Below are positions 50,704-59,420 of a stretch of 64,000 bases of DNA, piece by piece. A program made the translations under genes and the position numbers. Every line of letters begins with the position of its first letter. Positions within the stretch are counted from its first letter, which is position 1. This DNA is from Streptomyces sp. NBC_01471 (GTDB taxonomy: Bacteria > Actinomycetota > Actinomycetes > Streptomycetales > Streptomycetaceae), in assembly GCF_041438865.1 (NCBI RefSeq), contig NZ_CP109450.1, forward strand, positions 7,309,501 to 7,373,500, in the 5' to 3' direction. The notes under the pieces were generated by a model that was given only the letters and a program-made list of their open reading frames with translations, was not told the DNA's origin and searched no databases.

Positions 50704-51405
50704 TCAGCGCGACCTTCCCGGCGACCTCTTCGGCTGTGCTGCCTTCACGTCCGCGGCGTACGCGTCGACGTACTCCTGGCCGGAGAGCCCGAGGACCGCG
50801 TACATGATCTCGTCGGTGACGGCCCGCAGCGCCACCTTCTCGTTCTCGAGACCCGCGTAGCGGCTGAAGTCCAACGGCTCCCCGAAGCGGATGGTCACCC
50901 GGCGGATCTTCGGCATCCGCTGGCCCGGCGGCTGGATCTCGAAGGTGCCCACCATGGCGCACGGCACCACCGGGACCCGGCCCTGGATGGCCATCACGGC
51001 GACCCCGACCTTGCCCTTGTAGAGCCTGCCGTCGTGCGAGCGGGTGCCCTCCGGATAGATGCCGAGCAGCTCGCCCCGGCCGAGCACGCCGAGCCCTTCG
51101 CGGACCGCGGCCCTGCCCGCTTCCCGGCCCGACCGGTCCACCGGGATCTGACCGATGCTGCGGAAGAAGGCGGCCGTCAGCCGCCCCTTGACGCCCGGCC
51201 CGGTGAAGTACTCCTGTTTCGCGAGGAAGGTGATGCGCCGACTGAGGACGACCGGCATCAGGAAGTGGTCGGAGAAGGACAGATGGTTGCCCGCGACGAT
51301 CGCCGCGCCGTCCTCCGGGATGTGTTCGAGCCCTTCGATCCTGGGCCGGAAGAGCAGTCTCAGCAGCGGCCCCAGAACGGCGTATTTCAGGATGTAGTAG
51401 AACAA
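50704..51405 (-). CDS. 1-acyl-sn-glycerol-3-phosphate acyltransferase (PlsC family)
   Basis: A 233-residue acyltransferase. Block I is NHLSFSD (HX4D), block III is IYPEGTRSHDG, and block IV is VPVVPCAMVG. It makes phosphatidic acid from lysophosphatidic acid in the membrane. The start is a TTG at 51405 with a GAGG about 11 bases upstream; the first helix (YYILKYAVLGPLLRLLF) follows directly. An upstream extension of the frame has no hydrophobic or catalytic sequence. Confidence 0.9.
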   Translation of the reverse strand: MFYYILKYAVLGPLLRLLFRPRIEGLEHIPEDGAAIVAGNHLSFSDHFLMPVVLSRRITFLAKQEYFTGPGVKGRLTAAFFRSIGQIPVDRSGREAGRAAVREGLGVLGRGELLGIYPEGTRSHDGRLYKGKVGVAVMAIQGRVPVVPCAMVGTFEIQPPGQRMPKIRRVTIRFGEPLDFSRYAGLENEKVALRAVTDEIMYAVLGLSGQEYVDAYAADVKAAQPKRSPGRSR

Positions 51406-51687
51406 TCGTGGTCCCGCCTCCCCGTCGCCCCGTGCCGAGGCACAGTAGCCGCCGCACCGCCCGGTGCGGAACCCGGCCGCGCCTGTCGGGGCCCGGCCGC
51501 CCCTGTCGGAAAGCCCCTGCCGAGCCCCGTCAGAGCTGCCTGTGCCGTCCCGTACCGGCCGTACGTGCGTATCCGGCGCAGAAATCCGCGTCCTTACGGG
51601 TGACAGGGCGGCGTGGTGGCTTGCCGTCGCACCGGGTGGCCGGGTGCTCTGGCCTCTCACCCTCGTGTCGAGTTCCAGGAGTCCCGG

Positions 51688-52086
51688 ATGCGCCCCCGTA
51701 CGATGTCCGCCGCAGCGGCTCTGCTCGCCTTCGCCGCGGCTGTGCCCGCGCAGGCAGCCGGGGCGCCGCCCATCCGCCCGGGTGGACTCGTCCTCACGGT
51801 CGCCTCGCCGTCGCACCCCGACCGGAACCGGAGCGTGCTGCTGCGGTGCGAACCGGAGCGGAGCGACGGCTCACACCCCGAAGCCGCTGCCGCGTGCCAG
51901 GCACTCGACCGGGCCGGCGGCAGTTTCGACCGCCTCGACGGCGAGCCCCGGCCCTGCACCCGGCAGTCCGATCCGGTGACGGTCACCGTCGCCGGGACCT
52001 GGGGCGGCCGTCCCACGCACTGGGACCGGACCTTCGCCAACGCCTGCTCGCTCGACGCGGCGACCGGCCCGGTCTTCCGCTTCTGA
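51688..52086 (+). CDS. Subtilisin-inhibitor-like protein (SSI family, secreted)
   Basis: A 132-residue protein with a signal peptide (residues 1 to about 23) and an SSI fold: CQALDRAGGSFDRL, then DPVTVTVAGTW and the ending FANACSLDAATGPVFRF. Four cysteines fit the two disulphides. The reactive loop reads PCTRQSDP where SSI has CPMVYDP, so the P1 residue is Arg, which predicts trypsin-like rather than subtilisin-like targets. The start at 51688 has AGGAG seven bases upstream. Such inhibitors control secreted proteases during differentiation. Confidence 0.88.
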   Translation: MRPRTMSAAAALLAFAAAVPAQAAGAPPIRPGGLVLTVASPSHPDRNRSVLLRCEPERSDGSHPEAAAACQALDRAGGSFDRLDGEPRPCTRQSDPVTVTVAGTWGGRPTHWDRTFANACSLDAATGPVFRF

Positions 52087-52103
52087 GCGTCCGGCCCGGC
52101 CGC

Positions 52104-52265
52104 TCAGCCGCTGCCGCGCGACGCGACCATGCCGACGGTGACCAGGCCCAGCACCACCCAGCCGAACCACAGCCAGCCGTTGCTGCCGAGCGCCACCGAA
52201 TATCCCGTCACCGCGACCAGGGCTCCCACGGTGACGACACCCATCGTTTTCACAGAACCGGGCAT
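52104..52265 (-). CDS. Small two-helix membrane protein
   Basis: A 53-residue protein with two hydrophobic stretches (VVTVGALVAVTGYSVAL and WLWFGWVVLGLVTVGMVA). GGAGGAG lies six bases before the ATG. It follows the CtaG gene on the same strand by 55 bases, so it may be a minor part of the cytochrome oxidase assembly locus. No domain is recognised. Confidence 0.6.
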   Translation of the reverse strand: MPGSVKTMGVVTVGALVAVTGYSVALGSNGWLWFGWVVLGLVTVGMVASRGSG

Positions 52266-52320
52266 GGCCGCTCCTCCTAGGGGGTGGAGGGCCATCGTCG
52301 CCCGGCAGGGGCCTTCTCCG

Positions 52321-53274
52321 CTACTGGCCGCGCGCCTGGAGTGACGCCAGGTAGGCGTTGTAGGCGGCCAGCTCCTTGTCGCCGTTGCGGTCCTCGGCCC
52401 GGTCGGAGCGGCGCGAGACGCGCTGCTCGGAGCTGTACCACTGGAAGACCAGGGCGATCAGGACCAGCACGGACGGGATCTCGCTGAACGCCCAGGCGAT
52501 ACCGCCCGCGGCCTCCTGGTCGGAGAGCGCGTCGATGCCCAGCGAGACGGGCGGGTGCTTGTACACCTGCACCATCGGCTCGGTCGCCATCATCAGCGCG
52601 ATACCGAAGAACGCGTGGAAGGGCATCCCGGCGAAGAGCTCCAGCATCCGCATGATGTAGCCCGGCCGGTGCGGGCCCGGGTCGACGCCCATGATGGGCC
52701 AGAAGAAGACCAGACCCACGAAGAGGAAGTGGACCATCATCGCGATGTGCCCGGTCTTCGAACCCATCAGGAAGTCGAAGAGCGGGGTGAAGTAGAGCCC
52801 GTAGAGGCTGGCGATGAAGAGCGGGATGGTGAACGCCGGGTGAGTCACGATCCGCATGAAGCGGCTCTGGAGCAGCATCAGCAGCAGCTCCCGCGGCCCC
52901 TTGCGGTTGCCCCGCCCGGCGACGGGCAGGGCGCGCAGAGCCAGCGTCACCGGTGCGCCGAGCAGCAGCAGGATGGGGGAGAGCATGCTGATGATCATGT
53001 GCTGCACCATGTGCACGCTGAACATGACCATGCCGTAGTCGTTGAGCTTGGTGCACATCGTCAGGCCGACGGTCAGCACACCGAGGACGAAGAGCGCGAT
53101 CCGGTGGACCGGCCAGCTGTCACCGCGCCGGCGCAGCCGCACCACGCCCCAGCCGTACAGTGCGAGCCCCACCAGACAGCTGATCAGGAAGAACGGGTCC
53201 GCGGAGAAACCCAGCCCCCGTCCCAGCGTGAACGGCGGCAGATCCATGGTCATGCCGTGCCCGCTGTGGTCCAT
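52321..53274 (-). CDS. ctaG: Cytochrome c oxidase assembly protein, CtaG (Caa3) family
   Basis: A 317-residue integral membrane protein with about seven helices. FSVHMVQHMIISMLSPILLLLG has the conserved histidines of the caa3-type CtaG family, and PIMGVDPGPHRPGYIMRM is also typical. It is involved in copper delivery to the oxidase or in its assembly. The His-rich N-terminus (MDHSGHGMTMD) may bind copper. Confidence 0.88.
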   Translation of the reverse strand: MDHSGHGMTMDLPPFTLGRGLGFSADPFFLISCLVGLALYGWGVVRLRRRGDSWPVHRIALFVLGVLTVGLTMCTKLNDYGMVMFSVHMVQHMIISMLSPILLLLGAPVTLALRALPVAGRGNRKGPRELLLMLLQSRFMRIVTHPAFTIPLFIASLYGLYFTPLFDFLMGSKTGHIAMMVHFLFVGLVFFWPIMGVDPGPHRPGYIMRMLELFAGMPFHAFFGIALMMATEPMVQVYKHPPVSLGIDALSDQEAAGGIAWAFSEIPSVLVLIALVFQWYSSEQRVSRRSDRAEDRNGDKELAAYNAYLASLQARGQ

Positions 53275-53380
53275 CCGCTCACTCCTGATTCGTGCCTGAT
53301 GTCCGCACCAGCGTAGAACTGCCCCCGGGCGCAGCTGCGACCGGGGGCAGTTCGTACTGTATCGGGCGAATGGGGACCGG

Positions 53381-54406
53381 TCAGAGGACGCACTCGGCTT
53401 CGGCGTACCGCTCGGGGGGCACGGTCTTGAGGGTCTCGACAGCCCGGGCGAGCGGGACCATGGTGATCTCCGTGCCGTGCAGCGCGGTCAGCATGCCGAA
53501 CGCGCCGCGGTGCGCCGCCTCCACCGCGTGCCAGCCGAACCGGGTGGCCAGGACACGGTCGTACGCGGTGGGGGTCCCGCCGCGCTGTACATGACCGAGT
53601 ATCACCGGCCGGGCCTCCTTGCCGAGGCGCTCCTCCAGCTCGATGGAGAGCTGCCTGGCGACACCGGCGAACCGCTCGTGGCCGTACATGTCCTTGGCGC
53701 CGACGTCGAAGCTCATCGAGCCCTCGCGCGGCTTCGCGCCCTCCGCGACGACCACGATCGCGAACTTCTTGCCCGCCGAGAAGCGCCGGCCGACCAGTTC
53801 GGTGAGCTCACCGATGTCGAAGGGGCGCTCCGGTACGACGATGGCGTGCGCGCCCGCCGCCATGCCCGAGTGCAGCGCGATCCACCCGGTGTGGCGCCCC
53901 ATGACCTCCACGATCAGCACCCGCTGGTGCGACTCGGCGGTGGTCTTCAGCCGGTCGAGCGCGTCGGTCGCGACCCCGACGGCCGTGTCGAAGCCGAAGG
54001 TGACATCGGTCGACGCGATGTCGTTGTCGATGGTCTTCGGCACACCCACGATCGGCAGCCCGGCCTCGGAGAGGAGGTGTGCCGCCTTCAGCGTGCCCTC
54101 GCCGCCTATCGGGATGATCGCGTCGAGCCCCAGGTCGGCCACGTGGCCCCGGGCGCGCTCCACACCGTCGCGCAGATGCGCGGGCTGCACCCGCGAGGAC
54201 CCGAGGATCGTGCCGCCGCGCGCCAGGATGCCGCCCACCGCGTCGAGGTCGAGCTTGCGGTAGTCGCACTCGAGCAGGCCCTTCCATCCGTCGTGGAAGC
54301 CGATGACCTCGTCGCCGTGGTCGACGACGGCCCGGTGCACGACCGAGCGGATGACGGCGTTCAGACCGGGGCAGTCGCCGCCGGAGGTGAGGACACCAAT
54401 TCGCAT
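53381..54406 (-). CDS. pfkA: 6-phosphofructokinase
   Basis: A 341-residue phosphofructokinase. It has GVLTSGGDCPGLNAVIRSVV at the start, the nucleotide loop IGGEGTLKAAH, PKTIDNDIASTDVTFGFDTA and VEVMGRHTGWIALHSG. It phosphorylates fructose 6-phosphate in glycolysis. GGEGT in place of GGDGS is common in actinobacterial forms. The start at 54406 places the glycine-rich loop at residue 8; the upstream extension is not conserved. Confidence 0.95.
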   Translation of the reverse strand: MRIGVLTSGGDCPGLNAVIRSVVHRAVVDHGDEVIGFHDGWKGLLECDYRKLDLDAVGGILARGGTILGSSRVQPAHLRDGVERARGHVADLGLDAIIPIGGEGTLKAAHLLSEAGLPIVGVPKTIDNDIASTDVTFGFDTAVGVATDALDRLKTTAESHQRVLIVEVMGRHTGWIALHSGMAAGAHAIVVPERPFDIGELTELVGRRFSAGKKFAIVVVAEGAKPREGSMSFDVGAKDMYGHERFAGVARQLSIELEERLGKEARPVILGHVQRGGTPTAYDRVLATRFGWHAVEAAHRGAFGMLTALHGTEITMVPLARAVETLKTVPPERYAEAECVL

Positions 54407-54500
54407 TGCCCGACTTACCTTTGCAACGTGGGCTTGTGACCGGACCACGTCGTCCGGGCTGGATGCCCGTCACCCTACCGGCGGAGGGCGACGGAGACGT

Positions 54501-54528
54501 AGCGGGCGTCCGCCTGCTGGACGCCGCT
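54501..54528. terminator. Hairpin after gatD
   Basis: The arm AGCGGGCGTCC (54501-54511) faces GGACGCCGCT (54519-54528) with one bulge and a 7-nt loop. It is 20 bases beyond the gatD stop, in the gap before the pfkA promoter. Confidence 0.5.
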
Positions 54529-54547
54529 CAGATGTACGTATAAGGCC

Positions 54548-55279
54548 TCATGCGGGCTGTGTTGCCGCCGCGATCCGCTCGGTCCGCAGTGCCTCGTACC
54601 AGCGGTCGTCGGTCGGAGGCAGCGCGTTGACGTCCAGGGCCAGCTTGAGCAGCAGATCGGCGATCTGCGGGTTGCGGGCCAGCACCGGGCCGTGCATGTA
54701 CGTACCGAAGACGGTGTCGTTGTACGCGCCCTCGGTGCCGTCGCCGGTGCCGTTGCCCCGGCCGAGCTGGACCCGGGCGAACGGGCGGGCGGTCGGGCCG
54801 AGATGGGTGATCCCCTGGTGGTTCTCGAAGCCGGTCAGCGGCGGCAGGCCCAGCCGCTGGTCGATGTCGCCGTACACGTCGCCGACGCAGCGGTCGCCCT
54901 CGCCACGGGTCGAGATCACGTCGAGGAGTCCCAGGCCCGGTTCGCGCTCTCCGAGGTCGTTGATGAACTCGTGGCCGAGGATCTGGTACCCGGCGCAGAC
55001 CGAGAAGATGATCGCGCCGTTGGAGGCCGCCCTGCTGAGGCCGCCGTCCCTGCGCAGCCGCTCGGAGGCCAGCCGCTGCGGCCGGTCCTCGCCGCCGCCG
55101 ATCAGATAGATGTCGCCGGATGTCGGCACCGGCTGGTCGCTGCGCACGTCGACACGGGTCACGTCGAGGCCGCGCTGACGGGCCCGGCGCTCCACCACCA
55201 GCGCGTTGCCCTGGTCGCCGTAGGTGCTCAGCAGGTCAGGGTAGATCCACACCAGACGCAGGCTGTTGTCGCTCATCAT
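54548..55279 (-). CDS. gatD: Lipid II glutamine amidotransferase subunit GatD
   Basis: A 243-residue class I glutaminase-like protein. The nucleophilic cysteine is in IFSVCAGYQILGHEF (near residue 95), and the histidine in FENHQGITHL. It supplies ammonia to MurT, which amidates the glutamate of the lipid II stem peptide. The ATG at 55279 or 55276 follows AGAGGAAA. It begins 14 bases after murT. Confidence 0.93.
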   Translation of the reverse strand: MMSDNSLRLVWIYPDLLSTYGDQGNALVVERRARQRGLDVTRVDVRSDQPVPTSGDIYLIGGGEDRPQRLASERLRRDGGLSRAASNGAIIFSVCAGYQILGHEFINDLGEREPGLGLLDVISTRGEGDRCVGDVYGDIDQRLGLPPLTGFENHQGITHLGPTARPFARVQLGRGNGTGDGTEGAYNDTVFGTYMHGPVLARNPQIADLLLKLALDVNALPPTDDRWYEALRTERIAAATQPA

Positions 55280-55293
55280 CGTTTCCTCTGAGG

Positions 55294-56532
55294 TCAGTTG
55301 CCGACGCGGCGGCGCACGTCCTGGAACGCGGTGTAGTTGGCGATCAGTTCGATCCGGCCGGGCGGTGCGTACTGGACCGCCTCGTCCACGGTCTCGCAGA
55401 CGTGGAACTGGAGACCGGCCACTTCGAGCCGTACCGCGAGGTCCAGCTTGCGGTCGCCGATGACGAAGATCGGGTGGCCCGCCAGCCGGGTGTAGTCGAC
55501 ATCCCAGAGCCAGGAGGTGTCCGTGCCGTCGGCGCCGCGGGCGTTGACGGCGAGGATCACCGGTGTGGGCGGCGGATCGATCAGCGAGAACGTCTCCAGC
55601 CAGCCCGCCGGGTTCTTGGCGAGCAGCAGCCGCACCTCACGGTTGAGGAACGACACGACGTCGTAGCGCCCGGCGACGGCCTGCACTCCGTACATCCGCT
55701 CCAGGGCGACCTGCGGCGGCACACCGAAGGTCGCGGCGACGGCAGCCGACGTGGTCGCGTTCGCCTTGTTCGCCCGGCCCGGCAGCTGGAGGTGGATCGG
55801 CCAGGCCGAGCCGTGCGGATCCAGGACGTAGTCGCCGGAGAGCGCCCAACTGGGCGCCGGACGGCGGAAACCGCAGTCCGCGCAGAACCACTCGTCGTTC
55901 GGCCACTGGAGCACGCCGCCGCAGGACGGGCACGACCAGGCGTCGTCCTTCCACTCCTGGCCGGCCGCGACCCAGACCACGGTGGGGGAGGAGGACGCGG
56001 CCCACACGACCAGCGGGTCGTCGGCGTTGGCGATGACGACGGCCTTCGTCCCGGCCAGCCCCTCGCGCCACCTCTCGGCCAGCATGCGGGTCTCGCCCGC
56101 CCGGTCGAGCTGGTCCCGGGAGAGGTTCAGCAGGGCGATCGCCTTGGGCGTCGTGTCGCGTGCGACCCCGGCGAGGTACTTCTCGTCGACCTCGATCACG
56201 CCGAAGCGGGCGTCGGAACCGCCGGCCAGCGCGGAGGTGATGCCCGCGGGCATGTTGGCGCCCAGGGCGTTCGACACGACCGGGCCCGCGGCCCGCAGTG
56301 CCTCGGCGATGAGCCGGGTCGTGGTCGTCTTGCCGTTCGTCGCCGAGACCAGGATCACGTCCAGATGCTGGGCGAGACGCCCGAGCAGGTCGGGGTCGAG
56401 CCTCAGTGCGACCTTGCCGCCGATCACCGATCCGCTGCCGCGCCCCGCGGCGCGCGATACCGCTGCCGCGGCCTTGCCTGCCGTCACGGCCAGCTTGGCC
56501 CGCGGCGACAGCGGCTCCGTGTTGCCGTCCAT
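55294..56532 (-). CDS. murT: Lipid II isoglutaminyl synthase subunit MurT
   Basis: A 412-residue Mur-ligase-like protein. The P-loop is VSATNGKTTTTRLIAEAL, and a zinc-ribbon insertion (CPSCGG and FCADCGF) and the C-terminal DUF1727 domain follow. It amidates the alpha-carboxyl of D-glutamate in lipid II with GatD. The start at 56532 follows GGAGGA. The pair is important for cross-linking in Gram-positive cells. Confidence 0.94.
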   Translation of the reverse strand: MDGNTEPLSPRAKLAVTAGKAAAAVSRAAGRGSGSVIGGKVALRLDPDLLGRLAQHLDVILVSATNGKTTTTRLIAEALRAAGPVVSNALGANMPAGITSALAGGSDARFGVIEVDEKYLAGVARDTTPKAIALLNLSRDQLDRAGETRMLAERWREGLAGTKAVVIANADDPLVVWAASSSPTVVWVAAGQEWKDDAWSCPSCGGVLQWPNDEWFCADCGFRRPAPSWALSGDYVLDPHGSAWPIHLQLPGRANKANATTSAAVAATFGVPPQVALERMYGVQAVAGRYDVVSFLNREVRLLLAKNPAGWLETFSLIDPPPTPVILAVNARGADGTDTSWLWDVDYTRLAGHPIFVIGDRKLDLAVRLEVAGLQFHVCETVDEAVQYAPPGRIELIANYTAFQDVRRRVGN

Positions 56533-56647
56533 CGTCCTAGATCCTCCTTGCGTCGGCGCGGGGCTCAGCCTATCGAGATCCGGCCGTGCGCCCGACCTCG
56601 GCACCACCGGGGCGGCGCCGTTCCGGCGGGAACGTACGCTTGCCGCC

Positions 56648-57181
56648 ATGCGAAACCGCCCGATCCCCGGCAGTTCCGGAGCCGTGCGGACGATGAGTCC
56701 GCACGGCGATCCCGTGCTGCACGCGCCCTGCGAGCCGGTGGCCGGCTTCGACGCCTCGCTCGCCCGGCTCGTCGAGGACATGTTCGCGACGATGTACGCG
56801 GCACGGGGTGTCGGCCTCGCGGCGAATCAGATCGGCGTCGGGCTGCGGGTGTTCGTCTACGACTGCCCCGACGACGAGGACGTCCGCCATCTCGGGCACC
56901 TGGTCAACCCCCGGCTGGTGGAGGCGGACGGGGTCTCCGTGCGCGGCGCCGAGGGCTGCCTCTCACTGCCCGGCATCGAGGCGGGCACCCCGCGCTTCGA
57001 CCACGCCGTCGTGGAGGGCTTCTCCGTGACCGGCGCCCCGGTGACGGTCAGCGGCACCGGATTCTTCGCCCGCTGCCTCCAGCACGAGTGCGACCACCTC
57101 GACGGCCTGATGTACACGGACCGGCTGTCGGGCTGGCGCCGCGGCAGGGCGCTGCGGGCCGCCCGCAAGGCGGGACATTGA
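56648..57181 (+). CDS. def: Peptide deformylase
   Basis: A 177-residue metalloenzyme that removes the formyl group from new proteins. All three motifs are present: GVGLAANQIG, EGCLSLPG and QHECDHLDG, with the metal ligands Cys and two His. It is divergent from murT. The start at 56648 is right for the family; the long upstream open frame is the antisense of murT. Confidence 0.95.
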   Translation: MRNRPIPGSSGAVRTMSPHGDPVLHAPCEPVAGFDASLARLVEDMFATMYAARGVGLAANQIGVGLRVFVYDCPDDEDVRHLGHLVNPRLVEADGVSVRGAEGCLSLPGIEAGTPRFDHAVVEGFSVTGAPVTVSGTGFFARCLQHECDHLDGLMYTDRLSGWRRGRALRAARKAGH

Positions 57182-57198
57182 CAGGGCCACAGGGCCTT

Positions 57199-57220
57199 TC
57201 GTCCGGATCAGGCCGGACGA
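57199..57220. terminator. Hairpin between def and tetR genes
   Basis: An 8-bp perfect stem (57199-57206 with 57213-57220) and a 6-nt loop lie between convergent ends. Confidence 0.5.
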
Positions 57221-57241
57221 CCGCTTCGGTTCGCCCGGTGT

Positions 57242-57901
57242 TCAGAAACCCGGTCCGCCCGCACGGTCGGTGGCCGCGGAGAGCCTGCCCCAGAGGAGAT
57301 CGGCGAGACTGCTGACCAACTGCGCCCGGGAGCAGGGCCGTTCGCCGAGCCACCAGTCGCCCGCCGCATGCATCATCCCGACGATGCCGTGGCCCCAGAC
57401 CCGCGCCAGCTGTTCGCTGTCGGGTCCGAGGTCGACGCGTTCGGCGATCACCTTGGCCAGTTCCTCGCCGAGCCTGCGCAGCAGCGGCGCCGAGTGCAGC
57501 CCCACGTCGAAGGCCTGCTCGGGCTGCTGGCTGTCGTCGGCCGGATGCATCAGGAAGCGGTAGACCTGCGGTCTGGCCTCGATCGCCGCGAGATAGGTGT
57601 CCAGCGTGGCCTCGACGCGCTCACGGCGGCCGGCCGGAGCGTCCAGCGCGGCCCGCAGCGCGCTCAGCAGTGCGTCCGTGTGGCGCTTGGCGAGTGCGCG
57701 GTAGAGGCCGCCCTTGTCGCCGAAGTGCCGGTAGAGGATGGGCTTGGTGATCCCGGCCTCGGCGGCGATGGCGTTCATGGACGCCTTCGGCCCGTCCCGC
57801 AGTACGACCCGGTCGGCTGCCTCCAGGAGTTCCCGGCGACGGCTGTGGGCCGAGCGCTGTTGCGCGGCCTGTGTTGCACGTGTGGCCTGTGTGGTCCCCA
57901 T
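57242..57901 (-). CDS. TetR-family transcriptional regulator
   Basis: A 219-residue repressor with an N-terminal helix-turn-helix (RRRELLEAADRVVLRDGPKA, then SMNAIAAEAGITKPILYRHF) and a ligand-binding C-terminus (WGHGIVGMMHAAGDWWL). It is divergent from the acyl-CoA dehydrogenase gene, with a paired palindrome between them. This suggests control of fatty-acid breakdown by an acyl-CoA ligand. Confidence 0.9.
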   Translation of the reverse strand: MGTTQATRATQAAQQRSAHSRRRELLEAADRVVLRDGPKASMNAIAAEAGITKPILYRHFGDKGGLYRALAKRHTDALLSALRAALDAPAGRRERVEATLDTYLAAIEARPQVYRFLMHPADDSQQPEQAFDVGLHSAPLLRRLGEELAKVIAERVDLGPDSEQLARVWGHGIVGMMHAAGDWWLGERPCSRAQLVSSLADLLWGRLSAATDRAGGPGF

Positions 57902-58038
57902 GGGTATCTCTTCCCCGCCCTGCGATTCTGGCTCTGTGACACGGACCCGTGCTGCGTCCGCCGATTGATCCGGCCCCCGCCGAAACGTAACACCCGGCCG
58001 GTGGCCCGCGTCGGGGGCGACCGTGGAGGTTGACAGGT

Positions 58039-58077
58039 GCTACTTGCCAGTAACAGACTGCGGTTACCGCAAGTAAC
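58039..58077. promoter_or_regulatory. Paired palindromic operator between TetR and acyl-CoA dehydrogenase
   Basis: GTTACCGCAAGTAAC (58063-58077) is a perfect 5-5-5 inverted repeat. A related half-perfect copy, CTACTTGCCAGTAAC, lies at 58040-58054. Both sit in the divergent region, 31 bases before the dehydrogenase start, as expected for two TetR dimers. Confidence 0.65.
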
Positions 58078-58107
58078 AAGTCAATGGAACGCAGTGCTGG
58101 AGGGGAC

Positions 58108-59337
58108 ATGGCCGAGTTCACGCTCGAACTCAACGATGACCAGAAGGAGGTCCGCGACTGGATCCACGGATTCGCCGCGGACGTCATCCGCCCGGCTGCC
58201 GCCGAGTGGGACGAGCGTGAGGAGACGCCCTGGCCGGTGATCCAGGAGGCGGCCAAGGTCGGCATCTACTCGCTCGACTTCTACGCCCAGCAGTTCTTCG
58301 ACCCGACCGGTCTCGGCATCCCCATGGCCATGGAGGAGCTCTTCTGGGGCGACGCGGGCATCGCCTTGTCGATCGTCGGTACGGGTCTGGCCGCCGTCGG
58401 TGTCCTCGCCAACGGCACCGAGGAGCAGATCGGCACCTGGATCCCGCAGATGTACGGCGACGTGGACGACGTCAAGGTCGCGGCCTTCTGCTCGTCCGAG
58501 CCCGACGCCGGCTCGGACGTCGCCGCGATGCGCACCCGCGCGGTCTACGACGCGGCCAAGGACGAGTGGGTGCTCAACGGCACCAAGACATGGGCGACCA
58601 ACGGCGGCATCGCCAACGTCCATGTCGTGGTCGCCGTCGTCGACCCCGAGGCCGGCTCCAGGGGCCACGCCTCGTTCATCGTCCCGCCGGGGACGCCGGG
58701 CCTCTCGCAGGGCCAGAAGTTCAAGAAGCACGGCATCCGCGCCTCCCACACGGCCGAGGTCGTCCTGGAGGACGTCCGGGTGCCCGGCCACTGCCTGCTC
58801 GGCGGCAAGGAGAAGCTGGACGAGCGGCTGGCCCGTGCCCGGGAGCGCGCGAAGCAGGGCGGCGGCGAGCGCGTGAAGAACGCGGCGATGGCCACCTTCG
58901 AGGCCTCCCGCCCGGCGGTCGGCGCCATGGCGGTCGGCACCGCACGGGCCGCGTACGAGGTCGCGCTGGACTATGCGAAGACCCGCAGCCAGTTCGGCCG
59001 CCCGATCATCGACAACCAGGGCGTCGCCTTCCAGCTCGCCGACATGCGGACGCAGATCGACGCGGCCCGCCTGCTGGTCTGGCGGGCCTCCTGGATGGCA
59101 TCGGCGAACAAGCCGTTCACCGCCGCCGAGGGCTCCATGTCCAAGCTGTACGCGAGCGAGACGGCCAAGAAGGTCACCGCCCAGGCCATCCAGATCCTCG
59201 GGGGCAACGGCTACACCCGTGAGTACCCGGTCGAGCGGATGCACCGCGATGCCGCGATCTACACCATCTTCGAGGGCACCAGCGAGATCCAGCGCCTGGT
59301 GATCGCCCGGACCCTGTCGGGCACGCCGATCCGCTGA
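58108..59337 (+). CDS. Acyl-CoA dehydrogenase
   Basis: A 409-residue FAD enzyme of fatty-acid oxidation. FCSSEPDAGSDVAAMRTRAV and WVLNGTKTWATNGG belong to the FAD/substrate site. The C-terminal motif ILGGNGYTREYPVERMHRD is the usual end of the family, and the catalytic glutamate is expected in IFEGTSEIQRLVIART. The ATG at 58108 follows GGAGGGG. The divergent TetR protein probably represses it. Confidence 0.93.
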   Translation: MAEFTLELNDDQKEVRDWIHGFAADVIRPAAAEWDEREETPWPVIQEAAKVGIYSLDFYAQQFFDPTGLGIPMAMEELFWGDAGIALSIVGTGLAAVGVLANGTEEQIGTWIPQMYGDVDDVKVAAFCSSEPDAGSDVAAMRTRAVYDAAKDEWVLNGTKTWATNGGIANVHVVVAVVDPEAGSRGHASFIVPPGTPGLSQGQKFKKHGIRASHTAEVVLEDVRVPGHCLLGGKEKLDERLARARERAKQGGGERVKNAAMATFEASRPAVGAMAVGTARAAYEVALDYAKTRSQFGRPIIDNQGVAFQLADMRTQIDAARLLVWRASWMASANKPFTAAEGSMSKLYASETAKKVTAQAIQILGGNGYTREYPVERMHRDAAIYTIFEGTSEIQRLVIARTLSGTPIR

Positions 59338-59361
59338 CCCGGCCGTACCCCCGAAATACCC

Positions 59362-59399
59362 GAACGGGCCTGCGGAGGCGCACCTCCGCAGGCCCGTTC
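59362..59399. terminator. Strong terminator between acyl-CoA dehydrogenase and glutathione peroxidase
   Basis: A perfect 17-bp stem (59362-59378 with 59383-59399) with a 4-nt loop lies between convergent ends. Confidence 0.8.
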
Positions 59400-59420
59400 C
59401 GTATGGTCCGGCCGGTGTTC

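Noticed and set aside
55120..57315. 731-codon plus-strand open frame across gatD and murT
   Set aside because: It is the antisense of recognised genes with typical shadow composition and no domain.
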